Below, piece after piece: positions 1 to 10,566 of a stretch of 64,000 bases of DNA. This DNA is from Nemania diffusa. Taxonomy: Eukaryota; Ascomycota; Sordariomycetes; Xylariales; Xylariaceae. The translations under genes were made by a program, and so were the position numbers. The stretch is taken from assembly GCA_038501195.1 (NCBI GenBank), contig JBBPUQ010000010.1, forward strand, positions 2,540,001 to 2,604,000, written 5' to 3'. The notes under the pieces are model-generated. The model had not been told where the DNA came from. It did not search any database and saw only the letters and a list, made by a program, of their open reading frames with translations. Numbering within the stretch: the first letter of the stretch is position 1; every line of letters starts with the position of its first letter.

Positions 1-403
1 CTTTTCACTTCTCTTTATACTTATCCCCTTCGTCACCGAGGACCGTGACCATGGTAAGTCACTCTTCATGACCTAGCCTCAAGGGATTTCGACTAAACTC
101 GTAGTAGCGGTTGCCTTAGGAGCAGGATCTCAATTCAGATTCATGGGCGGTGCAATTGTATTGGCTATCTCGACATCTATCTTCAACTCATATGTACGGC
201 CACGGATTGAGTCTGATTTAGGCATCTCCGATCCCGATGCGATAGTTCAAATTCTACCCTCCCTTTCCCAAGCACTCCAGGAACAAACTCGAAAGATCTT
301 TGCCGTGGGATATAGTCATCAAATTCTCGTGTTAGCAGTTTCAGCAGGATTGCAAATACCAGCTACACTCCTAATGTGGAAGAAAGAGCAACGTAAGATA
401 TAA
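1..403 (+). CDS. 3' end of an MFS multidrug exporter (partial)
   Basis: Last part of a gene that starts outside the window. The reading frame enters at base 2, reaches an acidic-arginine loop (EDRDH), is interrupted by an intron at about 54-107 (GTAAGT donor, TAG acceptor; a TAG three bases earlier also keeps frame), and continues to a TAA ending at 403. The second exon carries a predicted membrane helix (GGAIVLAISTSIF) and the final helix with AGLQIPATLLMW followed by a basic cytoplasmic tail. This layout is typical of the C-terminus of 14-helix DHA-type drug:proton antiporters of the plasma membrane, which export toxicants or secondary metabolites. A P450 lies 1.2 kb downstream on the other strand, compatible with a secondary-metabolism neighbourhood, but the substrate cannot be judged from this fragment. 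Confidence 0.75.
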
Positions 404-1594
404 AAACTTTGTGATTGACAAAATTCATAAAGGAAAACTCAAAAAGTTTGATCGTTGATTGGATTTATTTATCATTACACATGATGTAATGTGACTACAT
501 CCCTTGGCATTTATTACACACTATCATTCGGGGTCTTGGTATGAGTGTGCATACCGTGGCTTAACAACTATGGCCAAAGGGGCATTAGGGGTGACAACTG
601 TTTCTTGTGGCTTACACATATACGCACCTTCATTAGGTATACGCATATATAATTCAAGTAGATTAGGGTCAACCTACTCTTACCTACGGGTCTGTGTAAA
701 TGAAGCATAAAGAATATCCCCTGGGATGCTGTGGAGATAAGAAGCATCTGGGAACGACAGCGCCCGAGTTGTTCATAGATCCATCTCTTACTACTCATAT
801 ATTACAGCAAACCCCTTTCAGTAATCCCTCTACTAGTCTTAAATCAACAGTCCCGCCAGGACAGATTAAACCCTTGAAGTATAACGAATAGTTATTGTCG
901 CGTACAATATATACCGTTAATACTGCCAGGAGTATTAACGGCGTCGTTTTTCCTCCGTCACAGTTATCTATAAATACAAAATAATACCCGTAGTCTTACT
1001 AAAACTAAAACATTTATGGTATTGCAGTTAGGTTGGGTGTAACGTTAGTAGCTTAGCAAGTAAAAATGTAGCTTAGGCGGGAAGCACAACCAAAAAGGTC
1101 GCGAAATAGCTTTACTATCTCAACACACTGTACGCATAATATAACAAAACCTTGCTGGGAGCACCTTGTATATAAAAGACAGAAATAGCCATGACGCACT
1201 TTCCCTTAGATTTAAGTTAGTCAGAGGCCCTTCCCAGCAGGGATCATGCGTGTATAGGATTAGGTTACTTATTGTCAGGGAAGAAGGTCACAGAGTGAAT
1301 AAATTTCTATAGCAGCTAGCAAGAAGGGTGTAAAGGAGTGTATTATAGGACTCGATAGAAAGATCAATCAATTCCTGCTCTTCTAGATCTATAGGGGTGA
1401 CCGAAGGTCCCTTATATATATAGCCGAATCCATAGATATAACCACCCTATAGGGTCTGGTCACTTTATCACCTGACACTTATATTGCAGTATTGTGGTTA
1501 GTGTGATTGATCTACTTGGGCCAGCCATTCCTAGGTCTATATAAGAATGATTTTGCTCAGCAATTTCATATGGCTTCGACAAGGAACGTGTCCC
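404..1594. other. Intergenic, no gene seen
   Basis: Between the 3' ends of the exporter and the P450. Only short open frames without family resemblance. The one structured item is the hairpin repeat at 905-957, listed separately. Around 1385-1460 there are loosely inverted CTATAGGG and GGTGACC words, too degenerate to call. Confidence 0.6.
905..957. repeat. Hairpin repeat, copy 1
   Basis: Perfect 11-bp inverted arms (CCGTTAATACT at 914-924, AGTATTAACGG at 931-941) around a 6-base loop, preceded by a TATATA run and followed by GGCGTCG and TTTTCCTCCG. A diverged copy with the same flanks sits at 40042-40094. The shared flanks make it a dispersed repeat and not a chance palindrome. Confidence 0.65.
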
Positions 1595-3448
1595 TCAGAC
1601 TATTGATACAGATTGCAGCATATTCGCGGTTCCAAGTTCTGCCTTACACTCGGCACGTGGCGAGAACCTCAGCCACGGGCCATCATGGGTAGATACCACA
1701 ATATCGTTGAGCTGGTATTCGTTTGCTTCGTCATCTTCCGATCGCTTGCTCTTCTGGGTGTCGCTAGCTACTTCCTCGAAATCAAAATACCACAACGTCT
1801 TAGCGATCACCAAGCTCGCTTCAAGGTATGCCATGGCCTTGCCAGCGCATCCTCGTGGGCCGGTAGAAAAGGCGATGAAAGCATTTCTGTTTGTCGTCTG
1901 GTACTCTGGACAGCCTGGAAGCCATCTCTCTGGTAGATACGTAAAAGGCCGCGGGAAATATTGTTCATTGTGGTGAATCGAGTAGATGTTGACGCCGATT
2001 TGTGTACCAGGGGGTATGACGTGCCCGTCCACAACCAGGGGCTCAGGCTGTCTGCCACGATTAACTACTTGCTGGCGCCATAAGGTGCCTGCAGTTGGGG
2101 GTGACATTCTCAAGGCCTCGTCAAAACAAGCGCGTAAATAGGAGCAGCTAGCAAGTTTAGGGCCATTCCGTATCTCAGCAGCGGTTCCGAATGTTGCCCT
2201 AATCTCCTCGGCGAGTCTTTGGTAACAGCGTGGATTCCTGGCCAAATAGAAAAATAAAGCGCTCATGCCAGTTGGAGTGGTATCTCCACCTATTAACACT
2301 ATAGCATTAGTATAGGTAGGTTACATCGACAGTATGAAGTGGGTTGCTATAGAGCACTGCTAAGCAAGTAAGGGGACACTTACCTGCAGTGAGGAAAAAA
2401 ATAGCTTCAGACCATATTTCACTAGTCCAGATCGATTCTTCCTTTGATAATGTTTTCCCTTCGGTAACGAGGGAATAAAAATCGTGCTCTGCATGTTTAT
2501 CTTTAGCAAGGCGGGCCTTGATCATCTTCTGGATGGTGCGAAGGTAACTTTTTCCGCGCATCACAGCTCTCAGGTAGATAAAAAGTTCCGCGTGAAACAC
2601 AGCTAGAGGGGGCATTTGCATGTTTATGTTAAGAAAATAGTTTGCCGTGGCCGCTGAGTCGATGATGAACCTGTACATAGGATCTGTTTGCAGGTTCAAG
2701 GGGTAGGCAAACGAGAGATGCCCCACAATGTCTATCCCAAGCCATTTACAGCGTTCGGTCATGTTAATCGGAGTTTGCGGCTCGGCTTGAGTGGACAGAA
2801 AGATCAGGCGTATGAAAGTGTCAATCTCTTCCATCATGGTAGGCTCGAAAGCTTTCATTGATCGCTCGCTGACCACTTGGCCGATTATTTTGCGCTTGGA
2901 ACGATGTAGGTCTTGATCGAGCGCGTTCCATAAGCTGTATGTATCAGGTGCTCTCTGTGACACGAGGTATGCCCGAGACTTGGTTACTTGATCATTTTGG
3001 TATATCGCTTCTCTGGGTAAGTCGCAATTCTATCGAGTCATTGAATCGAGGTCATACCTTGTAGAGCCGAGACTGAGTTGAACACGAGTTTATTTGGGCC
3101 GTGCCGGATTACCGGTCCTGTTCATCATAGTAAGTATGGTCCAGAAATATTGATGAGCGAGATCAAACATTTCTCACCATATTTGATATGATCTCGATGG
3201 GTTCTACGATGCAATGCAGTTCGTGAAGCAAAGTATGCACCATACAGGTCGCTAAGTCTAGAAGCAAACGGCCCCGGGAAACTGTTGAGGGGGTGGAAAA
3301 ATAATCGGTAAACGATGATTAGAAGACCCTGCAAATAAGTTTAATTCACATCAAATTCGACGAGTGATGAAACAAATAAACATACATATAAGACAGCGAT
3401 AATAGGTGCATATGACGCCCCGATAGTGACGACTCGCAAAAGCTCCAT
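1595..3448 (-). CDS. Cytochrome P450 monooxygenase
   Basis: Membrane-bound haem-thiolate monooxygenase, 531 residues from five exons (3448-3386, 3328-3178, 3117-3058, 3010-2384, 2289-1595); every junction keeps frame with GT/AG ends. Residues 1-35 form an N-terminal ER anchor, followed by the hinge HPLNSFPGPFAS. The early motif YGPVIRHGPNKLVFNS, the I-helix oxygen-activation segment (TAGGDTTPTG near 299-308), the K-helix ExxR (EALR, 358-361), PERW near 420 and the haem loop FSTGPRGCAG (441-450, Cys448) are all present, so the enzyme looks intact. Spacing resembles fungal secondary-metabolism P450s of the isotrichodermin C-15 hydroxylase/benzoate hydroxylase type; substrate unknown. The start was chosen because exon 1 supplies the anchor and splices in frame to the proline hinge; an upstream in-frame ATG at 3592 would add a sequence unlike a P450 N-terminus. 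Confidence 0.93.
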
Positions 3449-4813
3449 CTCGAAATACCGTCGACGATAATAATGTATAGTTCGGCCTGGAGATGAGGGG
3501 AGCAAAAAAAAAAGAGAAAGGGGTTGAGGTCGAACAAGGCGTACCATTTTAAAGCTCTGGCAAGCTCTGTGGCTAGTGAGTCTTTGTCTCACAACAATAA
3601 CACCACACCCACAAATAATTTTCCATCCTGCACAGTTACTGACATGTCTCTCCTGATTTTAGATCTTCCAACGCCACGGGTACTTCCGTAATTGGGGCCC
3701 ATCAGCTCCTGAAATGTAGTTTCAAGTAAGCCAGAGCCTGCCTCTCGAATATATTAACTTCCCCGCTTTTTACCGCCCCCAACAATGCTTGATTCTGATG
3801 TGTGTTTTTGTTAGAAAAAACCACTGCGCCAAAAGTTTGGCGTGACCGGTCAATTATTTTTCTTTATTTCTAAAGGTGTATTTCTAACAGTTTTCATCGC
3901 TGATCCCTAACCATCTTTAAAGCGAAGAATAAGGGTTTTATGTATTTTTTTGATCGATAGACAAGTTCATTTGTATGCGAAACCATTTAAATCGTGTAAT
4001 TATCTATAGCCTTAGGGTGTACGTGAGGGATGTCCTCTAATAACGCCCAGAACAGAAAGCCCATGCAGAGCAACCAACATTGGTGCCTTAGATACCTAGC
4101 CTAAATACCTAGGTACATATTTGTTGGCCGCCAGGCATTTCGGCAGCCTGCTGCTACTACCCACAGTTATGTGTTCCCACCACCATTAATTATTACGAGA
4201 TCCAACATTTGTATCCCGAATGATAATAGTGCGAGTGATCAAATCACACAGGGGAGCCTATTGATTAGGGGTGCCCATTTTTTGTTGAACTTTTTTATAT
4301 AAACCCAGCCAGTTTGATGTCCTTCCAGGGTTAGCACTTAGACCGAGCTAGTCAGTCTTTCGTTGCTAAATTCGAATGATTTACTAGAAGTCTCCATGAA
4401 AGTCCTTAGATGGTTATGTGATTATGGTGAAGCCTCTAAGGTGCAGAGAAATGATTTACAGGATCCGTTGTAGTATGTATGTTGGTGATTCTAAAGTTGG
4501 CACATGTACTGACACTGATGTGATAGCGAATGTGCCTCTAAGGCTACACAATGGCCAATTAATATATTCACAGTTGGCGGCGGAAAAGAGTCCTACATGT
4601 GGCCCAGTGCTACCTAGTTATCTGTTGTACTGGACCCAACATGGCCATAGTTCTGTAGCTCATTTCTACAAACTATCATGAAATAGGACTACTATTGATA
4701 ATTTTATAAGTTCAGAAAAGTCCAGCTTTCCAGGGGGACGTAGATCCTTATTTTCCCTCTCGTATACGTGTTTTCTATGCGCTACGGTTGTTCGTCTACA
4801 CTAGTTCATCCAC
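3449..4813. other. Intergenic, divergent promoter region of P450 and membrane protein
   Basis: Upstream of two divergently transcribed genes. Rich in short homopolymers. An AGGTACCTA-like palindromic word of the kind repeated elsewhere in the window occurs near 4095-4118. An 87-codon open frame at 4418-4681 shows no family features. Confidence 0.55.
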
Positions 4814-6462
4814 ATGTCTCTAGACCAGCTACATCTTCTCCCACCTGCTCAACAGGAAGCCATTCTCAATGGCCCTGCTCTCGCTCCGCCTGCCGGAGTT
4901 GTCCCTAATCTGGATAGCCCCCCGAATGGCAATGTCGCGTGCATAGTCATCGTCACATTTCTATTATTTCTTGCTACATCAGCCTTCACATTAGGAATCT
5001 ATATCAAGCTATTTCATATCAAACAGCTGCATCTTGAAGACTGTGAGCTCTCTTCGCAGAAATATATCTTTAGACAAATAGCTAACTCTATTACATAGAT
5101 CTTGCTTTTGCAGGATTTGTAAGTATCGGGTTTTCTCCTCCCCATATTCAACCGTTTCTGTACTAATTAAAGGATAGGCGCTGTATGTTGCGCAAGTATA
5201 CTGCGGTTTAAACCTGGTTGCCAACTATGGGTTGTTCGTGCACCAATGGAACGTACGTGTCAGAGACTTGGCCGGTATCCTTTACGTGAGTTGTACAATA
5301 TCGAATGTCCTGGCATTAGCTCTTATATTCTTCAACTAGATGGTGCATATCGGCTCCGAATTCTACGCTATCAGCATTGTTCTGTTCAAGACTGCTATTC
5401 TTCTCGAGTGGGTCCGCATATTCGTCCCGCGGACGACTCGAGGACTATTCTTCGTGAGTCAGACTTATCCTGATCTCAGTTGAGTTTATTAGGAACTATT
5501 AGGTAAGGAAGGGAGACTGACGTTAGCTATAGTGGGCATGTCATACTATACTGTGGACTAACATCTTGTTCTATACAATCGTCCTTATAGCCGCGAATAT
5601 GAGCTGTAAACCATATGCAAAGCTGTGGGATAAAACCTTGCCTGGAACATGTAACGACAATAATGCTTTCGACGTTGCTACAGCTACCTACAACCTTTTG
5701 TCTGATCTTCTGATCTTACTACTGCCTCAGCGAATAATATGGCGTTTGCACCTACAGACTAAGAAGAAGATCGGAATAGCTATTCTATTCGGTATTGGAA
5801 TTAGGTAAATCCTCTTCAATTGCTATAATTTCACACTCTTGCTACCCTACACTTCGCGCAGAACTATTTTTACCTATGAAAATTGTAGGCACGATCTAAC
5901 AGAATTTTCAACTAGTGCTTGCACCGCTGCCACTTTTCGGCTCTATGCCTCGGTTCAGTATCTTACAAAGACCGATGCAACATACGATATTGCAGGCGTT
6001 GCTCTCGGTACTGAAGCCGAAACAGTATGCGCAATTTTGGTTTTCTACGTCCCTACGTTCCCGAGAGTGTTTAAGGACGCCAAGAATCCCTTCAGATTCC
6101 TGGCATCCATTTTCTCTCGATCTAAAAGTCTCGGCGGCACGTCAGCGGCAATCCCACATCGAGAATGGCAAGACCAAGAATATCAGCAGATTTATCTAAA
6201 AAAATCACACCTGTCTGCTGAAAACCCAGAGGATGGCATCTCCAACTTTGGCGGACGTGGTGGGTTCAGCCTCACACATCCACGCGCACAAGAGACATAC
6301 ACCCCTCACAGGTCAATCTTGCAAACTTCTCAAGTTAGCATTGATGAAGAGTCTATCTACGAATCTAGGTCTCAATATTTCCAAAGTGCCGGCCACCATT
6401 TACCCCTAGACTCAAGCAGAGCTCTAGAGGCTTACCAGCACCAGCAGGCGACAGGCAGATAG
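4814..6462 (+). CDS. Rhodopsin-domain integral membrane protein (PTH11-like)
   Basis: Seven-helix plasma-membrane protein of the large fungal rhodopsin-domain family (PF20684 type), members of which are candidate surface sensors. Six exons give 429 residues: 4814-5042, 5099-5118, 5178-5285, 5340-5453, 5533-5804, 5916-6462; all phases agree. Family landmarks in order: the N-terminal segment with LNGPALAPPAGVVPN, helix 1 (IVIVTFLLFLATSAFTLGIYIKL cut here by the 20-letter limit), HLEDYLAF across exons 1-2, the loop YGLFVHQWNVRVRDL, the helix-helix segment KTAILLEWVRIF, helix NILFYTIVLIAANM ending in the conserved CKPYAKLWD, and CAILVFYVPTFPRVFKD at the last helix. The cytoplasmic tail of about 120 residues is polar. 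Exon 2 is only 20 bases. No CFEM domain is present, unlike canonical Pth11. The ligand is unknown. Confidence 0.9.
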
Positions 6463-9400
6463 ACCACGTATAACAATCAATGCTAGTAGTTTGGCCACTT
6501 TTCAATGCTCTTTGTTGAATACCAACATACCCTGTCTTTGTAATTCTTTTCGGTTCGAGGCAAAATAAAACACAGAGCGCTGACACGGGATCTAGGATAA
6601 TAAGTTCTCCTTTACGGTCCTATTCGAGGATTAAGAGTATGGCAGTGAGAGACGTACTTGACTACGATTTCATGAATAACTTAGTTGATTGAATATTTTA
6701 TTTGTTGACCTTGGCTACTACGATAACACCTTCATTTCAAATGCTTGTTTTCTTGGTTACATTACTAGTCTGTATTTATCTACTCGGATTTAGCTACTCC
6801 AAATATACCAGTTAGTAGCTATTATTAGTAGGGATCACCATGGAGGTTATAAGTAAATCTTAACTCTACAGAGTTGTATTAACACAAGGCAACCTGCCAA
6901 GGACTCTCGGAAGCACGTTAGCTGCGAAGTATGGAACATACGCCCAACACATGCGCCTTAATGCGTTATGCAAAGTATATCAGAGGCACAGAGGTCAAAA
7001 GGGCTTCCGCCACATGTAGGTAGAACCAACAACAGTGCACTTGATTTCCCCTGACGGAGAAAGAGGGGAAGCCATCAATATTAGCTGAAGGAAAGTTAGT
7101 CCCAAGCTCTTGAATTGAAGACATGCGACGGGCTAAACTAAAGCTCGTGTTTTTCGAACTCTCTCGCTTAAAGGTATTTATTAAATCTCCGCCGCAAAGG
7201 AGCATGAAAGCATCCCTATCTTTATGTTGTCCTCAGTGTCGTAAAATTTGTCGTGCGGCAAAATACACGACATTCCCACTTTCTTATTTGGGTCTGGCGT
7301 ATAACACACCTGCAATCAACTGTAGAGATTTCTTACCAAACTTCAGTTGAAAGTCAAGACTCCGAGTTGGGGCAACATTCATATATTAATCGTGGTATGG
7401 GAAAGGAGTCGGTGGATCTCAAGGCAGGCTGTTTTCCGGCTCTAGCACCTAGCTGGTCTGGCTAACTCTGATGACCATGTCCGCCAGTGTCTGTTAGGTT
7501 AGGCCCGTCATGTATAATACTTTCTCAACAAAAGAGTCAAATATGTCAAGGTCTGGTTTGGGATCGGATCATGCTGTATGTGTGCATCTTATACTAGCTT
7601 GGTAATCGCATCAAACTAAAATCTACAAACTCATCATCTTAGTACCTAGAAGTTCGAGCTCAAAAACGAATACAGAACAGACCCTCTAGCTGTGTCTCAA
7701 TACCTATAAGTACTGATTAGCAGGCGATGGCTAAGCCGATACTAGGAGCCCCAGTGCCGACCCAACACACTCGCCCTAGTAACGCCCCTATTCGATAGAA
7801 ATACCAATTCCGTCGAATTTAACAGCAACGAAAACTCAGGTTTCTCAGCCGTAGCGTACGCTTTAGAAGAGGAAACACAGTTAACTCGAAAGCTAACAAC
7901 AGCATCAGCTAGAATAGGTAATAAAAGAGTACAGACGATTACAGACGATTATTAGCTTGCATCATTCATTAGCTAGGGACTGCCAAGGTAATTTCTCGAC
8001 GAATATCACGTCATTGTTTAGAGCCGCGAATCAGCGAAATTATCAGCGGCCCTCTAGCCTAGCAGTCATGTGGGAAGTACTGGTATCTCCGGACCTGCGT
8101 TATGGCATCTGAATTGGGCACAGTAACGCGACCGCGGAGTACTCAATTGGGAGTCATCAACTGCCACTTACCGGATTCAGAATATACTCAATCGTCTGTG
8201 GAAATTCGGCATGGAATGACATGTCACTTAATCTAGTATACTCCTGATTTCGGAATAGCAGCGTCTTTCTGCATACCCACTCATCTCGTCTACATAACAG
8301 GTACATAAGTACAACCATTGCGAGGATCACCGCTTTTGTGCAGAAAAGACGCAAATTGCCGATAGCCAATCAGATGACGTCGCGCAAGGTGATAACCCTA
8401 TACTCGATCCTACAAATGCATAGAACAAAAGCTATACACACGGCAGGCAAAGCTTGGATGCCATCTGAGTCAGCTGAATACAGTCGCATAGGTCGATCGC
8501 GCCGCCTAGAACGAGCGATCTGACCGGTCCAATATACGACCCGTGCACTGGGCAGCGGCCGGACCAATCAGCCTCGCACCCTACCCGGGTCAGCGACGTG
8601 TCGGCCGTTGCTTTAGCGACGTGACGGGGATGCGACGCTGCGACTTGGAAGGAAATGAATGGCTGGGGAGTCTGGTAACAATGGCCCTGCGCTCATCTGC
8701 TTATCGTCACATAGCGACCTACTTTACCTGCCAACCTGCTTTACAAGCAGCAAGCCGGGTCACAAATATTGGACTGTCGAACCTTTGCGAGTTTTTGCCT
8801 GTGTACATGCGGCGCTTGGAGAATGGGAGCACGGCAGAGGGATCCACGGTTTGCGACCGACGGAGATGCATACCTACACGCCTACATGACATGACTCGGC
8901 AGCCGCCCTTTCGGGGGTCGATCTTCGCTGCCTACTCGACTCCGCTTTCTTGGGCCCATGTACCTGCAGCCTGTCGTCCGAGCGAGCGGTGTTTATCTGG
9001 GAACTCCAGATGCGATGCCAGGCGGTGCGAACCGACCGCGGCCTGCGTGAGAGAGATCGCCATCGCAAAACACTTCCCTTGGCGGACGCCAAGCCTCGTG
9101 ATCTACAACGACGTACCCAGTATTCACGTCAACCCCTCACTCGGCGCCCAATCTTATCAGACCCAACTAGCGAAATTTTCGTCACGACTTTCTCATCTGT
9201 ACGCCTACTCTACTAACGAGTCGCAGATAGCAAAGTGGGAACAATGGCCGCTTGAAGGGCCTAACAAGCAGGCTGGCTGGCGTGTGGTAGTAAATACGAG
9301 GTGCTAAAAGGCTTGGCGATGGTCGACTAGATCCCGGTCGAATGGCACGATGCCCAGGGTTCTCTTTGCAACATAATATAGTCGAGAAGAGTGAGGGGTA

Positions 9401-9780
9401 ATATGGTGTTTATTCTATCTCATCATGACAGTCGTGCGACTGCAGCTATCTGGTATCATTGCGGAAAAGGAGTGCGCTATTTGTATGTGTCATGGCCAGC
9501 CTGCCAATAATCAAAACGCCCACCTGTCCGTCCCTCCGTCCGTAGTTCCCAGTAATCCCTGACATAATCCACATGAATTTTGCATCCAAACCCAGTGTCG
9601 TAGAATTCATACCGGAACCTCTGTATTAACTGTCCCGCTTAAATGAGTGACCGGAACTGTTGCATTAATTAACCATTCCCAATGAAAAGAAACCCAGTGC
9701 CAAGTTTTCATCAGCAAATAGTGCTATTTGGCCACTGGGCCGACTCTTCCCCTGATATGATGACGGCTCTAGAAGTCCGC
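6463..9780. other. Long intergenic region
   Basis: No gene recognised in 3.3 kb. Contains a short tandem of ACAGACGATT near 7932-7952 and, from about 8440 to 9300, a noticeably GC-richer island that carries a 254-codon open frame listed separately. The remainder is AT-richer with stops in all frames. Confidence 0.55.
8543..9307 (+). CDS. Orphan open frame in a GC-rich island (doubtful)
   Basis: A 254-codon open frame from ATG to TAA inside the GC-rich island. The translation is rich in Arg, Ser, Cys and Thr, has no signal peptide, clear membrane segment, repeat or family motif, and overlaps other long frames on both strands, as expected when GC content suppresses stop codons. It could be a lineage-specific gene or an exon, but nothing beyond openness supports it. 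Confidence 0.15.
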   Translation: MHWAAAGPISLAPYPGQRRVGRCFSDVTGMRRCDLEGNEWLGSLVTMALRSSAYRHIATYFTCQPALQAASRVTNIGLSNLCEFLPVYMRRLENGSTAEGSTVCDRRRCIPTRLHDMTRQPPFRGSIFAAYSTPLSWAHVPAACRPSERCLSGNSRCDARRCEPTAACVREIAIAKHFPWRTPSLVIYNDVPSIHVNPSLGAQSYQTQLAKFSSRLSHLYAYSTNESQIAKWEQWPLEGPNKQAGWRVVVNTRC

Positions 9781-10566
9781 TTAAAGCGCCAAGACGGCGA
9801 TACCAGCGGCGATCAAGGCACCGACCGGGCCCACCTTAGCAGCCGCAGCCGTAGGGATAACCAAAGTGGTGGTGGAGCTTGCCGGCGGCGGGGCAACGCT
9901 GGTCGGAGGAGATGTTGTGAAGAAAGTTGTGTTACCAGCAGGAGGCGTATAAATAGACGTGTAAGTGGTCGCGGAATAAGTTGCCGTGGGATAAGTAGGA
10001 GTTTCAGTGGGAGATGTAGGCGTCTCAGTTGGATAATAAGGAGACGAGACCGGGTAAGTAGGAGTTACTACGGGATATGTAGGAGTCTCCGTCGGGTACG
10101 TAGGAGTCTCCGTCGGATACGTGGGAGTCTCAGTAGGGTAGGTAGAATACGATGACACCGGGTAACTAGTGGGATAGGTAGGCGTCTCCGTAGGATAAGT
10201 AGGATAAGTAGGGTACGTGGATACTGGGTAACTTGTTGGTGTCACCGTAGGGTAAGTGGGAGTTTCCGTTGGATAAGTAGGAGACGACACCGGGTAACTA
10301 GTAGGCGTCTCCGTGGGGTAGGTAGGCGTCTCAGTGGGATAGGTAGGTGTCTCCGTGGGATAGGTGGGATATGTGGGAGTCTCCGTGGGATAAGTAGGAG
10401 TTTCCGTAGGATAGGTAGGAGTCTCCGTAGGGTAGGTAGGAGTCTCCGTAGGGGAGGTAGGGTAAGTGGGAGTAAGTGATGTCACGGGGTAGGAGGAGAC
10501 TGGATATCCAGCCTTGACAGTCGCAAACAACGCAGCCGCGGGAGCGAACTTCTGAGTGAACTTCAT
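9781..10566 (-). CDS. GPI-type cell-wall protein with TPTYPTE repeats
   Basis: Predicted secreted, wall-attached glycoprotein of 261 residues in one exon. The start at 10566 (MKFTQKFAPAAALFATVKA) begins a classical signal peptide; an upstream in-frame extension to 10776 lacks one. Residues of roughly 25-190 are a low-complexity array built on a seven-residue unit (TPTYPTE, 21 bp) interspersed with YPVSS/YPVST spacers. A short Ser/Thr/Pro stalk (TSPPTSVAPPPASSTTT) follows, and the protein ends in a small-residue hydrophobic tail (VGPVGALIAAGIAVLAL) typical of a GPI-attachment signal. The Thr/Pro/Tyr repeats suggest heavy O-mannosylation and a structural or adhesive role. No enzymatic domain is seen. 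The DNA repeat is a minisatellite, so length should vary between strains. Confidence 0.8.
   Translation of the reverse strand: MKFTQKFAPAAALFATVKAGYPVSSYPVTSLTPTYPTSPTETPTYPTETPTYPTETPTYPTETPTYPTYPTETPTYPTETPTYPTETPTSYPVSSPTYPTETPTYPTVTPTSYPVSTYPTYPTYPTETPTYPTSYPVSSYSTYPTETPTYPTETPTYPTETPTYPVVTPTYPVSSPYYPTETPTSPTETPTYPTATYSATTYTSIYTPPAGNTTFFTTSPPTSVAPPPASSTTTLVIPTAAAAKVGPVGALIAAGIAVLAL
9970..10470. repeat. 21-bp coding minisatellite
   Basis: Consecutive 21-bp units, read on the minus strand as Thr-Pro-Thr-Tyr-Pro-Thr-Glu, fill most of this interval with synonymous differences between units and occasional 6-, 9- or 12-bp insertions that keep frame. The synonymous drift means the array is not newly expanded. 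Confidence 0.8.
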
